Assembly (NCBI GenBank): GCA_028691535.1
Contig: JAQUZB010000002.1
Coordinates: 62,001 to 126,000, forward strand
Length of the DNA stretch: 64,000 bases
DNA from: Candidatus Altimarinota bacterium
GTDB taxonomy: Bacteria > Patescibacteriota > Gracilibacteria > BD1-5 > UBA6164
Reading direction: 5' to 3'
Shown: positions 1 to 10,015 of the stretch, piece after piece
Layout: every line of letters starts with the position of its first letter
Numbering within the stretch: position 1 is the stretch's first letter
The notes under the pieces: model-generated
Told to the model about the DNA's origin: nothing
The model's input: only the letters and a program-made list of their open reading frames with translations
Databases searched by the model: none
Made by a program: the position numbers and the translations under genes

Positions 1-399
1 TTCATCAATATCAATTCTTAAATCAATGCAAATATCAAATCTTCTGCAATGTTTTAATTTTAAATGCCATTCTAAGAATCAAAGTATTTCTTCATACTCT
101 AAAAGCTTAAAAGCTGTTGAATAAACTGTTATATAGTCTTTGGTTGCTACAGGTTGTTTATCCCCTTTAGGTATTCACTTATAATAAGCAAATAAGCTAT
201 AATCTCATTTTGTAAAAATAATCTTATACTTAAACTTTGGTACTTCATTTTTAGTAAATTTAAAATCGTCTAATTCACTATAATTTGAATTATCAAAATC
301 TAATTTATCAAATAAACTTTCATCTTTAAAAGTTCCATACACTTCTAAATGGTCTAATCCAAAATGGTAGATTAATGTTTCAATGTTAAAATTTTTCAT
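1..399 (-). CDS. Replication initiation factor (Rep_trans-like), C-terminus outside window
   Basis: This frame is open for 133 residues from the ATG at 397-399 to the window edge when TGA is read as Gly; three TGA codons interrupt it in the standard code. The stretch CRRFDICIDLRID near the window edge resembles the conserved aromatic/Asp-rich strand of the replication initiation factor family (Rep_trans, PF02486), used by rolling-circle plasmids and filamentous phages to nick the origin. The catalytic tyrosine region would lie beyond the window. Several hairpins sit directly upstream (416-541), as expected for a rolling-circle origin. The family call rests on one short motif plus context, so it is moderate; any other DNA-binding initiator is possible. 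Confidence 0.6.
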
Positions 400-415
400 T
401 ATTAATTAGATAATG

Positions 416-479
416 ACTCCGGAGTACTGATATAAAATAGTACTATATGGTTAACTGCTCCCACATTATTGTGTGGGAG
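416..479. other. Cluster of hairpins upstream of the replication gene (possible origin)
   Basis: Three inverted repeats lie in 65 bases: the perfect palindrome ACTCCGGAGT (416-425), GTAC/GTAC arms flanking an AT loop (about 424-443), and CTCCCACA/TGTGGGAG (458-465 with 472-479). They precede the partial Rep gene. Rolling-circle initiators nick in such structures, so an origin role is an inference; the third hairpin could also act as a terminator. Confidence 0.4.
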
Positions 480-508
480 TAAAAAATTAGTTTAAACTAA
501 GAATATTA

Positions 509-541
509 AAAAGACTAACGATTAATATTCGTTAGTCTTTT
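509..541 (-). terminator. Hairpin terminator after the 589-1767 gene
   Basis: Arms AAAAGACTAACG (509-520) and CGTTAGTCTTTT (530-541) form a perfect 12-bp stem with an A/T tract on each side. It lies just downstream of the minus-strand gene that stops at 589. Confidence 0.7.
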
Positions 542-588
542 TAATGATTTATTTGTTTTTGTCAGCGGGGTTTACCGTGGTTAAGTAC

Positions 589-1767
589 TTAATAAAACTT
601 AGTATATTTGCATTCTAATCAACTTTTATTAACCACTATAAAAGTTTTGATATTATATTTTGTAAATATTCTATTATTAAAATCTCCAATTGTTTTTCTT
701 AAATCTGCATATTTGAATTTACTTTTTAATAACCATTTATATTTTTTTCTATTGTAAATCTCTTCTAGTTCTTCAAATTTAATTTTATGATTTTTATTAT
801 CTTGTTGTAATTCAAAAAATAGTTTTATAAGATTAAATGTTTTTTTAGTTTCTTTATTCCTAAAATCAATTTTTTCTCAATTTATATATAAATTATCATC
901 TTTAAAAATAGCAATATCAGCAACTTTTCTTTTTACTATATTATAAGCTTCTTCAAACTTTGCCAAACTAAGAGTATTTAAATAATTTAATATAAAATAT
1001 AAATATCAATCTTTTATTTCTATTTTTAAAATATTTAATATACATCTTTCATGTAATTCATATAAAATAGGATATATAGAGGATTTATTATTAATATAAT
1101 TTTTTAAATCATAAAATATTTTTATCTCTCTTTCATAGTTAGTTTTTCATCAAGTTTCTGAAATAATATTTTCATATAATTCCCTAACATCTTTTAAAAG
1201 AAAATCTTTCTCTTCTTTATAGATAAGATTAAATAAAATATCAAAAAAAATAGATGATAAAATTTTTATATTTCATTTTAAAACTGTAAAAGGTGGTACT
1301 TTAGAATTAAATTCATTCCAATTATCATATATACTGAAACTACTAAATGTATCTAATTTTATTAACTTTTTTTCTTTCTGATTTATTAAGTTTAAAGCTT
1401 TTTTAGCTGAAATATTAATTGGTATTCATAATTTATTTTTTACCCTTCAAACAAAACTAGGTTTTTTTGTAAATTCATATAATAATCATTTTTCTTCATA
1501 TAATCTAAATTTTTCAAAATACTTCTCAAACTCTCAGTTTTTATCATTATGATTTTTTTCTAACTCTAACTTTTTTAACTGCAATACTCAACATTGCTCT
1601 AATTCTAAAATTTGTTTAAACTCCTCTATTCTTTGTTTTGATTTTAAATGAAAAATTACATCTATTTCTTTTACATAACCACTTAAATTATCTTCTAGAT
1701 ATTTATGAATAAAATCTAAAAGATTATCTAAGCTTAAATTAATATTTTTATTTGATAAATAAGTCAT
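589..1767 (-). CDS. Hypothetical protein, 392 aa
   Basis: With TGA as Gly the frame runs from the ATG at 1765-1767 to TAA at 589-591. I do not recognise the family. The protein is Lys/Ile/Asn-rich, has no signal peptide or membrane segment, is largely alpha-helical in composition, and has charged helical stretches such as EFKQILELEQCGVLQLKKLE near residue 50. A C-terminal basic part around residues 330-370 (KYKWLLKSKFKYADLRKTIG) could be a winged-helix type nucleic-acid-binding region, but this is only a guess. It lies beside the replication initiator in the same orientation, so it may belong to the same element. There is no Shine-Dalgarno sequence before the start. Confidence 0.75.
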
Positions 1768-1783
1768 AATACAATAAAAAAAA

Positions 1784-1803
1784 CTATTCTTTAATTAGAA
1801 TAG
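1784..1803 (-). terminator. Hairpin terminator after zinc-ribbon gene
   Basis: Arms CTATTCT (1784-1790) and AGAATAG (1797-1803) form a hairpin; on the minus strand a T-run follows it. It separates the gene ending at 1860 from the next one starting at 1767. Confidence 0.6.
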
Positions 1804-1859
1804 CATTTTTTTAAAAAAAAGCCAATATATGAAAAATTAGAAGTATTTGTATATTATTT

Positions 1860-2069
1860 TTAAAATAATAATCACAAAGTTTTAAAAAGACTTTGTGGAT
1901 CAATAAATAACCATGTTGTAAGAATCATAAGAATAATAACTATAGTAATAATAATTTTCTTATCTAAATCAACAAAAAATCATGTTTGTATATTTTTTTT
2001 GCAATGTATACAATATTTTGCTTCCTCTTGTATCTCTTCAGCGCAATTTGGACATTTTTTAATTCACAT
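1860..2069 (-). CDS. Small zinc-ribbon membrane protein, 69 aa
   Basis: The sequence starts MGIKKCPNCAEEI and has a second pair CIHC at about residues 20-23. The CPNC-x10-CIHC arrangement is the zinc-ribbon domain found at the N-terminus of many small membrane proteins. Residues about 38-56 (KIIITIVIILMILTTWLF) form one membrane helix. The conserved Gly-2 and Gly-30 are both TGA. Function is unknown; a regulatory or scaffold role at the membrane is possible. It lies between the hypothetical gene and a strongly structured intergenic region. Confidence 0.75.
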
Positions 2070-2100
2070 ATAGTAAATAGTAATGATATAAACATTACCA

Positions 2101-2252
2101 ATGTTTTGACGAACAAAAAAGGGCAACTTAGCACTCTATGTTCGCCAAAACATCTTTACATATGAGTAATTTATAAACAACATAAGAAAGGACGAGTAAC
2201 TAAGTTACCCTTTCATATCTATAAATTTCTCAGTTTATGTAAGATGTTTGGC
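2101..2252. ncRNA. Candidate structured RNA or DNA site with mutually exclusive stems
   Basis: Three long inverted repeats share the same stretch. ATGTTTTGACGAAC (2101-2114) pairs with 2140-2153 with one mismatch. The segment 2144-2166 pairs with 2229-2252 (GCCAAA...TTTGGC ends) with small bulges. GGGCAACTTAG (2121-2131) pairs with CTAAGTTACCC (2200-2210), allowing one G-U. A local hairpin GAAAGG...GTAAC/GTTAC...CCTTTC sits at about 2186-2214. Because the first and second stems overlap at 2144-2153, and the third competes with the local hairpin, two alternative folds are possible. A strong terminator follows at 2331-2366. No open frame explains the region. It could be a plus-strand ncRNA, an attachment site or a replication origin. 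Confidence 0.45.
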
Positions 2253-2330
2253 TCTATAAATATAATTAATTAATTAATTTTTGCAATAAAAATCTAATAA
2301 TTAAAACATATTTTTAAATTTAAAGTGCAA

Positions 2331-2366
2331 AACAAGACGGAGACTATATATAGTCTCCGTCTTGTT
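2331..2366. terminator. Strong bidirectional terminator
   Basis: AACAAGACGGAGACTA (2331-2346) and TAGTCTCCGTCTTGTT (2351-2366) form a perfect 16-bp stem followed by T6. It lies downstream of the structured region on the plus strand and of the 2480 gene on the minus strand. The interval 2253-2330 shows only AT-rich sequence. Confidence 0.8.
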
Positions 2367-2448
2367 TTTTTAAGTAATTATTATTATAAAATCTATAAAA
2401 TATGCCATAAAAATTTAATACAATATCAATTTGTATTTAAAAAATAAA

Positions 2449-2478
2449 AAAACATTTATATTCAAATAAATGTTTTTT
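2449..2478 (-). terminator. Terminator after the secreted Cys/His-rich protein gene
   Basis: AAACATTTA pairs with TAAATGTTT (about 2450-2476), flanked by A and T runs, directly after the stop codon at 2480. Confidence 0.6.
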
Positions 2479-2479
2479 T

Positions 2480-2953
2480 TTATTTCTTATTCTTAAAATA
2501 ATAATAAATTCATAATCAAATCATTGTTATAATACCTGCTCAAGTACCTGATGAATCATCATTATTTGAATTAGATGGTGAATTAGTATTTTCTGAATAA
2601 TTAGAACTATAATCAGTAGTAGTTACTGGTTTTGTTTGAGTTGTTGTATTACTATAAGTATTTGAACCAAGTTGTTGAGTTTTATTATTTGATAAATTTA
2701 ATGTAGTGGTTGAATTGTTAGTAATTGTTTGAGTCGTTGTAGTAGTTGGCTTTGTATAATTATTATATGTATTTGAATAAGTAGAATTACATTGAGGATA
2801 ATAAGGGGCACAAGTAGCCGATAAAGAGCTTCAATCACAACAACCACATCAACAAACTCCTCAATGATGAGAACAACATCAACTTCTTGCAAAAGATACT
2901 GAAAAATCAAAAAATGATATAAGTATTAGTAAGAAAAAAATAATTTTTTTCAT
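2480..2953 (-). CDS. Small secreted protein with CCSHHGGVCGCGCC motif
   Basis: The 157-residue product begins with a clear signal peptide (MKKIIFFLLILISFFDFSVSFA). The mature part starts RSGCCSHHGGVCGCGCCDG, a motif found in many short exported bacterial proteins and plausibly metal-binding. Four of its glycines are TGA. A long Ser/Thr/Asn-rich linker follows (residues about 60-135). A Gly-containing hydrophobic helix (GAGIITMIGLGIYYYF) and a KNKK tail close the protein, which looks like a C-terminal membrane anchor. The Thr-rich linker suggests a surface stalk. Metal binding is inferred from the Cys/His cluster. Confidence 0.8.
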
Positions 2954-2967
2954 AAAAATTAATATTT

Positions 2968-2999
2968 AAAATTAATATAGTATATACTATATTAATTTT
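2968..2999. terminator. Perfect 32-bp AT palindrome
   Basis: AAAATTAATATAGTAT and ATACTATATTAATTTT are exact reverse complements with no loop. It lies 14 bases upstream of the start of the secreted-protein gene, so it may be a regulatory palindrome or a leftover terminator; a role is not shown. Confidence 0.45.
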
Positions 3000-3096
3000 A
3001 CTTTTTTATACAAATTCTTTAACTTTTCTAAGTTTATCATAATAAAATATTCCCTAAAAGTTATAATATAAAATTTTTATTAAGTACTAAAAAAAA

Positions 3097-3125
3097 AATA
3101 ACACTACAAAATTTGTAGTGTTATT
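3097..3125 (-). terminator. Terminator after the SLH protein gene
   Basis: AATAACACTACAAA (3097-3110) pairs with TTTGTAGTGTTATT (3112-3125), preceded by a run of A that is a T-run on the transcribed strand. Confidence 0.75.
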
Positions 3126-3153
3126 TTAAATAATATATTATAACTTATTTTTA

Positions 3154-4641
3154 TTAATTTATATTTTTTAAACAATTCATTCAAATATTAAAAACAAATC
3201 ACCTAGTTGCATAAGAATTATAATCATAAAAATTCGTAACAATTCATTTTCAAACAGCAAAATCTACAACTTGTTTTTGCCAAGAATCAGAATTATAAAT
3301 ATCATATTTATAATTCTCTCAAAATCTAGCTTTTATCATCATTCATACCGCCTCTGCTTTTGTTATATTTGCCTTAGGAAAAAACTTATCATTTATTGCA
3401 ATTATATTTGATTCTGCTAAAGATTCGATAGAATAGCAAGCCCAATTATTTGAATTATCAATTTTTACATCAGAAAATAAATTATCACAAATAGTTTTCT
3501 TTTTCAATCATGCAACTCACAATGCTACTGCAGAAATTTCTTGTCTTAATACAAAATCATCTAAATTATAATCACTCTCTATATTCTTCTTATTTATTAT
3601 TCATAAATCAGCTAAATAATTTGCACCAATATAAAAGTCATTACTTTCATATTTAACTACTGATGGATAATTATCTATTTTACTAATATCAATATAATTA
3701 TCCTCTTCAATTTCTTCCTCTATACATTCTGTATTATTATAATTCCATATATATCAATATTTACAAGTACATTTATCATTATAATTTTCTACTGAATTAA
3801 TTCAATAAATATCTTCACATGTTTTCAAAGTATAATCACTATCTACTTCTTCAACAGATAATATATCACTAACAATATCTGTTGTTTTAGTTTCATTATT
3901 TAAAATAAATTTATCATATCTATCAATTGAAAAATCGGTTCACATATTTATAACTATATTTTTTCATATAAAACTTTCTGCTTTATATAATTGAATTGTA
4001 TATCTAAGCTCTAATAAATAATATTTTTTTGAATATCAAGAATAAACTATTGCTTTATTATTATCATCATCATATTCTAATAAATAAAAATATGCTGAAT
4101 TATTTTTTTCTTCACATTTTCACTCTTTTAAAATATATCAATCCTTACATCAACAACTTTTAGTATAAGAATCATATTCACTATATAATCAATATTGAGA
4201 ATAACAACTTTTACATTCTAATCATCATCAATAAGAATTTTTAAAAAAACTATATCAACTACTACATTCACACTTATCAGAAAGAATATTATAAGAACTA
4301 TTATATCAATATGTATCTGTACAAGCTGAATCTAAACTTTTACATTCTTGTCATGTTCAATATAATTTATCAGCAAAATAATATCAACTTCTACATGAGC
4401 AAGTTCAATCAAAATTATCTCTAGCATTATATCAATAAGTATCTGTACAAGATGGATTTTTTACACAGGTAGTATCTCAAAAAATTCATTTTTCAAAATG
4501 ATATCAACTAAAACAAGAGCATGTTCAATCAAAATTGCTTTTTGCATAAAATCAAAATTCTGAACATCAATAACTACTTACATTATTAATTCATAATATA
4601 AATAATAATATAATAATATATAATCTTAGATATTTTTTCAT
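3154..4641 (-). CDS. Surface protein: Cys-rich repeats plus SLH domains, 495 aa
   Basis: A signal peptide (MKKYLRLYIIILLLFILG) leads into about five repeats of roughly 30-40 residues. Each has a CxCxSGYYF-type core (for example TCSCRSGYYFADK) followed by an ECKSLD/SCTDTYGYN segment, an EGF-like Cys spacing. The middle domain (about residues 190-330) is unrecognised. The last 170 residues carry S-layer-homology-like repeats: YLADLGIINKKN with RQEISAVALGVAGL, then IAINDKFFPKANITKAEAVGMMIKA and VVDFAVGKGIV. SLH domains normally hold proteins to the cell wall or envelope polymers. Many glycines in the repeats are TGA. The protein is probably on the cell surface and could take part in attachment to partner cells, which is inference. 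Confidence 0.8.
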
Positions 4642-4731
4642 ATAGTTTTTGATAATTAATATTTACAAAAATAAAACTAAATATAATTACTTATTTTAAA
4701 TAAGTAATTATATAAGAAATCTAAATATTTT

Positions 4732-5178
4732 TTATTTACTTTCTTCAATCTCAGAATATATAATAGTTCTCATTTCACTTGGGTTAGCTAAATATTGAAT
4801 TGGTTTATTATGTCATCAAGTTCAATTTACAACTAATGTTCAAGCTCATATTATCCTTTGAAAAATTGTTTGGTCTAATGTTGCTGACTCTGTTTTATCA
4901 AGTTGTAACTCAAATATATTTCTAGCAATAATTCAAGTTTTGTATAAAACTCTTTTATTTGTTACTGCTATTTCTGTAGTCACCATATAAAAAACATGAT
5001 AAAGTGTTGGTATAATGATTGCAAATCACATAAACCATGTACCACTTTTTATTCATCAAAAGAAAAAAAGAAATCAAATAAAAGCTAAGAAAGACATGAT
5101 AAAAATATAAAAACTATGAACCTTTCATTCGTATTTAATTTTTTCACTTGGCAATAAATTATCTTGTATGTATGACAT
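4732..5178 (-). CDS. Bacterial PH-domain membrane protein, 148 aa
   Basis: The protein starts MSYIQDNLLPSEKIKYEGKV, has two membrane helices at about residues 22-42 and 47-66, and then the segment TTEIAVTNKRVLYKTGIIARN typical of the bacterial PH domain (bPH_2, DUF304/YdbS-like). It ends ESATLDQTIFQRIIGAGTLVVNGTGG, also matching that family. Members are small inner-membrane proteins of largely unknown function. The length fits the family. It stands alone between terminators. Confidence 0.8.
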
Positions 5179-5417
5179 AAAAAAATATTAATAGCTAAAA
5201 TATATAATCATTATAATAATTTAGATATTTTTACAAGATATTAAATCCTTATTAAATTATACAACTCATTTAATTACTATAAATAGCTATTTAAATACAA
5301 GAAAAATTAAATCTTTAAAATTTTATAAAACTCTCTTAATTTTTCAAAATCAATCTTCCTCAAATATTCCCTAAAAGTTCTAACACAAAATTTTTCTGGA
5401 GTACCAAAAGAGAAACA

Positions 5418-5448
5418 AAACCCACACTACATTTTGTAGTGTGGGTTT
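5418..5448 (-). terminator. Terminator after DEAD-box helicase gene
   Basis: AACCCACACTAC and GTAGTGTGGGTT form a 12-bp stem around a TTTT-type loop, with A and T tracts outside. The rest of 5179-5451 is AT-rich with no gene seen. Confidence 0.75.
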
Positions 5449-5451
5449 ATT

Positions 5452-6723
5452 TTATTTCCTCTTATTAGTATTTCTATTTCAATTATTTGGTCTTGAAAAT
5501 GTTCTTTTTGGTCTCGAAGAACCACTACTTGGTCTTGGTCAATTATTTCTTTGTTGTTTTTTAGGTGCTTTTATACTTTCATCAACTTCTATATGATATG
5601 GATGATCTTTTATAACATCTATTTTTCTTCAAAGCATTTTTTGAACATCAAGTAAATATTCTACTTCTTCTTGATTACAAAATGAAAAAGCAGTTCCCTC
5701 ATTTCAAGCTCTTCAAGTTCTTCAAATACGATGAACATATGTTTCTGGTTCATTTGATATATCATAATTAACCATATATGCTAAATCATCTATATCTATA
5801 CCTCTAGCAGCTATATCAGTAGCAACTAAAACTTTAGTTAATCAAGTTTTGAAATTTGTTAGAGCTCTTTGACGAGCATTTTGTGATTTATTTCCGTGAA
5901 TTGCTTCAGCAGGAATTCAAGCGTGAGCTAAATCTTTTACTACATTGTCAGCTCATCTTTTTGTACGAGTAAAAACAAGTATAGCTTTTATTTTTGAATC
6001 TTTAATTATTTGAACAAGTAGATTTTTTTTGTTGTTTGAATTAACAAAATAAACAAATTGTTTTACTGTATCAGCTGTACTTGAAACTGGTGTAACTTCT
6101 ATTTTTACTGGATTAGTCAAAATAGAATCAGCAAGTGACATAATTTCTTTTGGCATAGTTGCTGAAAAAAGTAGAGTTTGTCTTTTTTCTGGTAATTTTT
6201 TAAGGATCTTTTTAACATCATTAATAAATCACATATTTAGCATTCTATCAGCTTCATCTAGTGTAAATATTTCAACTTTTCTTAGATCAACAAATCATTG
6301 ATTCATTAAATCAAGAAGTCTTCAAGGAGTTGCGACAACTATATCAACTCAAGCTTGTAATTTTCTAACTTGAGAAGTTTGATTAACTCAACCAAAAATA
6401 ACTAAATGACGAAGTTTTAATTCTTTTCAATATTCTTTAAAACTTTCTTCTATTTGAATTGCTAATTCACGAGTTGGTGTAAGGATAAGACATTTTATAG
6501 CACGCGAAAAATTTGATAATTCTTTCTCTCTAGAAAGAATTTGTAGAGTAGGAATAGCAAATGCAGCAGTTTTCCCTGTTCAAGTTTGTGCAGCTCAAAG
6601 AACATCATCTCAATTAAGTATATGTGGAATAGCTTTTTCTTGAATTGGAGTTGGATTAGTATATCCTTGTTTTTCTAGTGCATTTAATATAGGTTGTATT
6701 ATGTTTAATTCTTTAAATAACAT
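5452..6723 (-). CDS. DEAD-box RNA helicase, RhlE/DeaD-like, 423 aa
   Basis: This ATP-dependent RNA helicase shows the full motif set in order: the Q motif ([10 protein letters not shown], about residue 25), Walker A AAQTGTGKT (about residue 50), [17 protein letters not shown], and SATMPKEIM. Then come motifs IV-VI, with [10 protein letters not shown] and a [10 protein letters not shown]...HRIGR-type segment. It ends with an Arg/Lys/Asn/Gly-rich tail ([14 protein letters not shown]), which in related proteins binds RNA. Several motif glycines are TGA. It probably unwinds RNA in ribosome assembly, mRNA decay or cold adaptation. A second helicase of the same family lies at 10016-11380. Confidence 0.92.
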
Positions 6724-6885
6724 TTTTTTGATTGGTGAAAATATATAATTTATTTAGAAGCCGATTATATTCAAAAAAATTGATTTGTCATATAATAAAA
6801 AATCAATCTAGTATTTTCAATAATTGAAAAAAAAATTAAACAATGTTATGATTATTAAAATATTTAAATAATTAACAATATAATA

Positions 6886-8367
6886 ATGAATATAAAAAAT
6901 ATAATTAAAAAAATATTACTCCTAATTATAATATTATCTGCATCTATATTTACAATTTGATTAATTCTTTCTAATACTTATGAAGTAAATCAACACAATA
7001 TTTGAACATCTTGAAATAGAGTTTTCGTTTCAAAAGATGGACATAAAGAAGTTGCTTATGATTCAAATTGAGAAATTGTAAGTGATTATACAAATATGTG
7101 AAGTTATAATTTTAAACATTATAAAAACGAACCATTTGGACATTTTGTATATGATACACTACCTTGGCTAAGATGGTGAAATAGTGAAAATGATAAATCA
7201 AATATTAGTCAAAGATTAACTGCTTTTTTAAAAGATTTTTGATTAGGAATATATTATACAATTATATCAAATATATTAATATTATTAGCAATTATAATAT
7301 TAATTTGGTTTTATATATGAATTAAAAAATTTAAAGAAAAAATATTTAATTCTAATTATTTAATATTTAAAATAATTATTTTAGTTTTAGTTTTATTTTC
7401 GATTACATATTATGCTTGATTTGTTATATCAAAAAATAATAATAAGGTAGTAATTATTAACAATAATATAGAATTAGCAAACACTTATTATGAAAATAAT
7501 AAATATTTAGAATCATCAGAATTATATGAAAAATTATTAGAAGAATGAACTGTAACTCCTGAATTGTTAAACAATATTTTTGCAAGTTATGTAAAATTAT
7601 GAAAATATGATAAAGCATTATATGTAATTAAATTTATGGTTTCTAATTTCTGAGCAAGTGAATCAATAATTTGATCACATATAGAAAAAGATAACTTAAG
7701 TGATAAAATAGTCTCACTTTATAAAGAGATTCTTAAAGAAGATTATAAAAATCCTGAACATTTATTAGAAGTTGCAAAATTACTATATCAAGCTTGAGAT
7801 TACTATTATGATTTAGATTCAAAAAAATACTACCTTGCGATTTTAACTCAATATATGAATGCATACCTACTTTTAAATGATGCAATTAAAATAGATCCAA
7901 ATAATTCAGAATATTATTATTATCAATGAAGATTAAAAATGGATATAGGAGATTCTTTTGAAGATTCTCAAAAGAAATTAGAAAAAGCAATTGAATTAAA
8001 AAAAGATGATTTTAATTACTATTATAAATTATGAAATGCATTAATGCATCAAAATAAATATAGCGAAGCAAAAGAAAACTTTTTAAAATGAATTGAATTA
8101 AATAGTGATTATGAAAAACTTCACTTAAATTTATGAAATATGTATTTTAAACTTTGAGAAAGAGAAAAATGATACTTAAGTTATGAAACATGATTAAAAG
8201 TATGTAAAGAAATGTGTGCAGATTTTTATTATAATATAGGTAATGAATTACTTAACGAAAAAAAATATATAGAAGCTAGAGCATCCTATGAAAAATCTCT
8301 TGAAATTAATCCTACTAAAAAAGAAACAATACAAAACTTAAAATATTTAAAAGATAAAATTAAATAA
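6886..8367 (+). CDS. Membrane protein with C-terminal TPR repeats, 493 aa
   Basis: The N-terminus has a membrane helix (residues about 8-29), then a roughly 90-residue extracytoplasmic segment rich in Trp/Asn. Two more helices follow around 118-145 and 153-177. From about residue 195 to the end the sequence is helical with TPR-like spacing, for example NNNIELANTYYENNKYLESSELYEKLLE and YYNIGNELLNEKKYIEARASYEKSLEINP. The glycines at TPR positions are often TGA. TPR domains act in protein-protein interaction. The partner is unknown. It may be co-regulated with the secreted protein that follows. Confidence 0.8.
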
Positions 8368-8409
8368 TTACAAAAAAAGTATATGAAAATTCATATACTT
8401 TTTTTGTAA
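8368..8409 (+). terminator. Terminator after the TPR membrane protein gene
   Basis: TTACAAAAAAAGTATATGA pairs with TCATATACTTTTTTTGTAA (8368-8409), a long AT-rich stem that begins immediately after the stop codon. Confidence 0.75.
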
Positions 8410-8481
8410 TTATTTGTCACCTTTTTTTATATTATCGTTATAATATACGTGTTAATAAATTTATATTTTAAAAAAGACATT

Positions 8482-9393
8482 ATGAAAAAAATAATTATTG
8501 CTACAATAGTTTGAAGTGCATTATTCACTTCTTGAACATTTGCTGATTATCTTGCTGAACCAATGCTTATAAGTGAACCGACAAGTGTAGTATCTAGTGA
8601 TACTACAAGTTACCTAGCAAATAAATATGATATTATAATCAGAAATAATTTTTTAGATTCAGATTATGATTATAATAATATGAATTATTATACTTCTAAA
8701 ATAAAAGCAGAAAATATAGTTATTCCTGATGAAATAAAAACAAGTGCAAAAAAAATCTACTTTTTAATAGAAGAATGAAATAGTAGAATATACAACACTT
8801 TCGATTACGCAAGAGATGAAAGTATGAAAGTTGAAAATGTTACTGATGAATATAACTATAAAATAGTTGAATATAAAGAATGACAAAAAGAATACATTTT
8901 TAAAAATTCAGATTTAGTTAAAGATTTTACAAAAGATGAATATAAAAGTGTAACTATAACTTTGATGGCTGAAATCTCAGATTCAGAAAAAATCCCATTA
9001 TCTACTTCTGCATACAATTATATAAATACTAAAGAAGAAGTATTACAACAATTAATAAGTGATGGTAAATGATATGATTATTATTATACATATTTTAATT
9101 CTGATAATTTAGAAAAATATTTAATCACTATTTGAGAAAAAAATTCTAGATCAGAATATAAAAATATATTAAATAAAATTATAAACAAAGTATCACAAGC
9201 AAAAAAATTAAATGATGATAATTGAAAAAACATCTTAGCAAATATAAAATTAGAAAGTGATTTCAAAAATAATTTAGATAAATATGAATTATTTAATGAA
9301 ACAAAAAATCTACTTGATAGTCTTGATATAGCGTCAAAAAATCAAATTCAAAATATAAAAGCATTTGATGCAATTGATACTCTATTAAAATAG
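8482..9393 (+). CDS. Secreted hypothetical protein, 303 aa
   Basis: A signal peptide (MKKIIIATIVGSALFTSGTFA) with TGA at both glycines is followed by an acidic, Lys/Asp/Asn/Tyr-rich mature part with no cysteine. The first part looks beta-rich (YIFKNSDLVKDFTKDEYKSVTITLMAEIS). The last 130 residues look helical. I do not recognise the family. It probably acts outside the membrane or at the surface. Confidence 0.75.
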
Positions 9394-9464
9394 TAAACAA
9401 AAGTTAGTATTGACTTATAGTATTTATAAACTATATTTAAATTATTAATTTTTCACTTTACAGT

Positions 9465-9917
9465 ATGGAAACTGAAAATATTCATAATAATAATAGTTGA
9501 ACAGATACTTTAAGTTATCAAGAATTAGATTTAAGAATAAAAGATATTGTTGAAAATATAATTAGTAAAGAAGATATAAATTTAAAAAAAAGAAGTGTTA
9601 AAAAATTATTATCATTTATAATTACACTTAAGGAGTCTTGTGCAATATCACCCAATTGTATATCATCTATAAATTTAGAGTTATTACAAAATGAAGATAC
9701 ATATAAAATATTATGTGAAATATTTATAGATGCAGCAAATAAATGAGAAATTAGATATTACATTACATTAATAAACGAGTTTAGAGAATATTTTCCAAAT
9801 ATAGATTTTATATATAATTCTCCTGAAATACAAGATGCTATAATTAAAGATATTGAATTTTTAGAAAAAAATAGACAAAATATAAGTATTTTATCTAAAT
9901 ATCTAAAAAATAATTAA
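9465..9917 (+). CDS. Hypothetical protein, 150 aa
   Basis: A soluble, acidic, helix-rich protein starting METENIHNNNSGTDTLSYQEL, with two TGA-coded glycines. No signal peptide or membrane helix is present. A possible promoter, TTGACT-16-TATATT, lies about 50 bases upstream (about 9410-9440). A terminator follows at once. No family is recognised. Confidence 0.7.
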
Positions 9918-9941
9918 ATAAACCTAAGGTTTATTTAATTA
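9914..9941 (+). terminator. Terminator overlapping the stop of the 9465 gene
   Basis: AAATAAACCT and AGGTTTATTT form a 10-bp stem followed by an AT/T tract. Confidence 0.7.
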
Positions 9942-10015
9942 TTTTTTTGTTTTTTTGTTTTTTAACCAAAAAACAATATACTCTTGACATATAATTTAAT
10001 AAACGATTTTTAATT

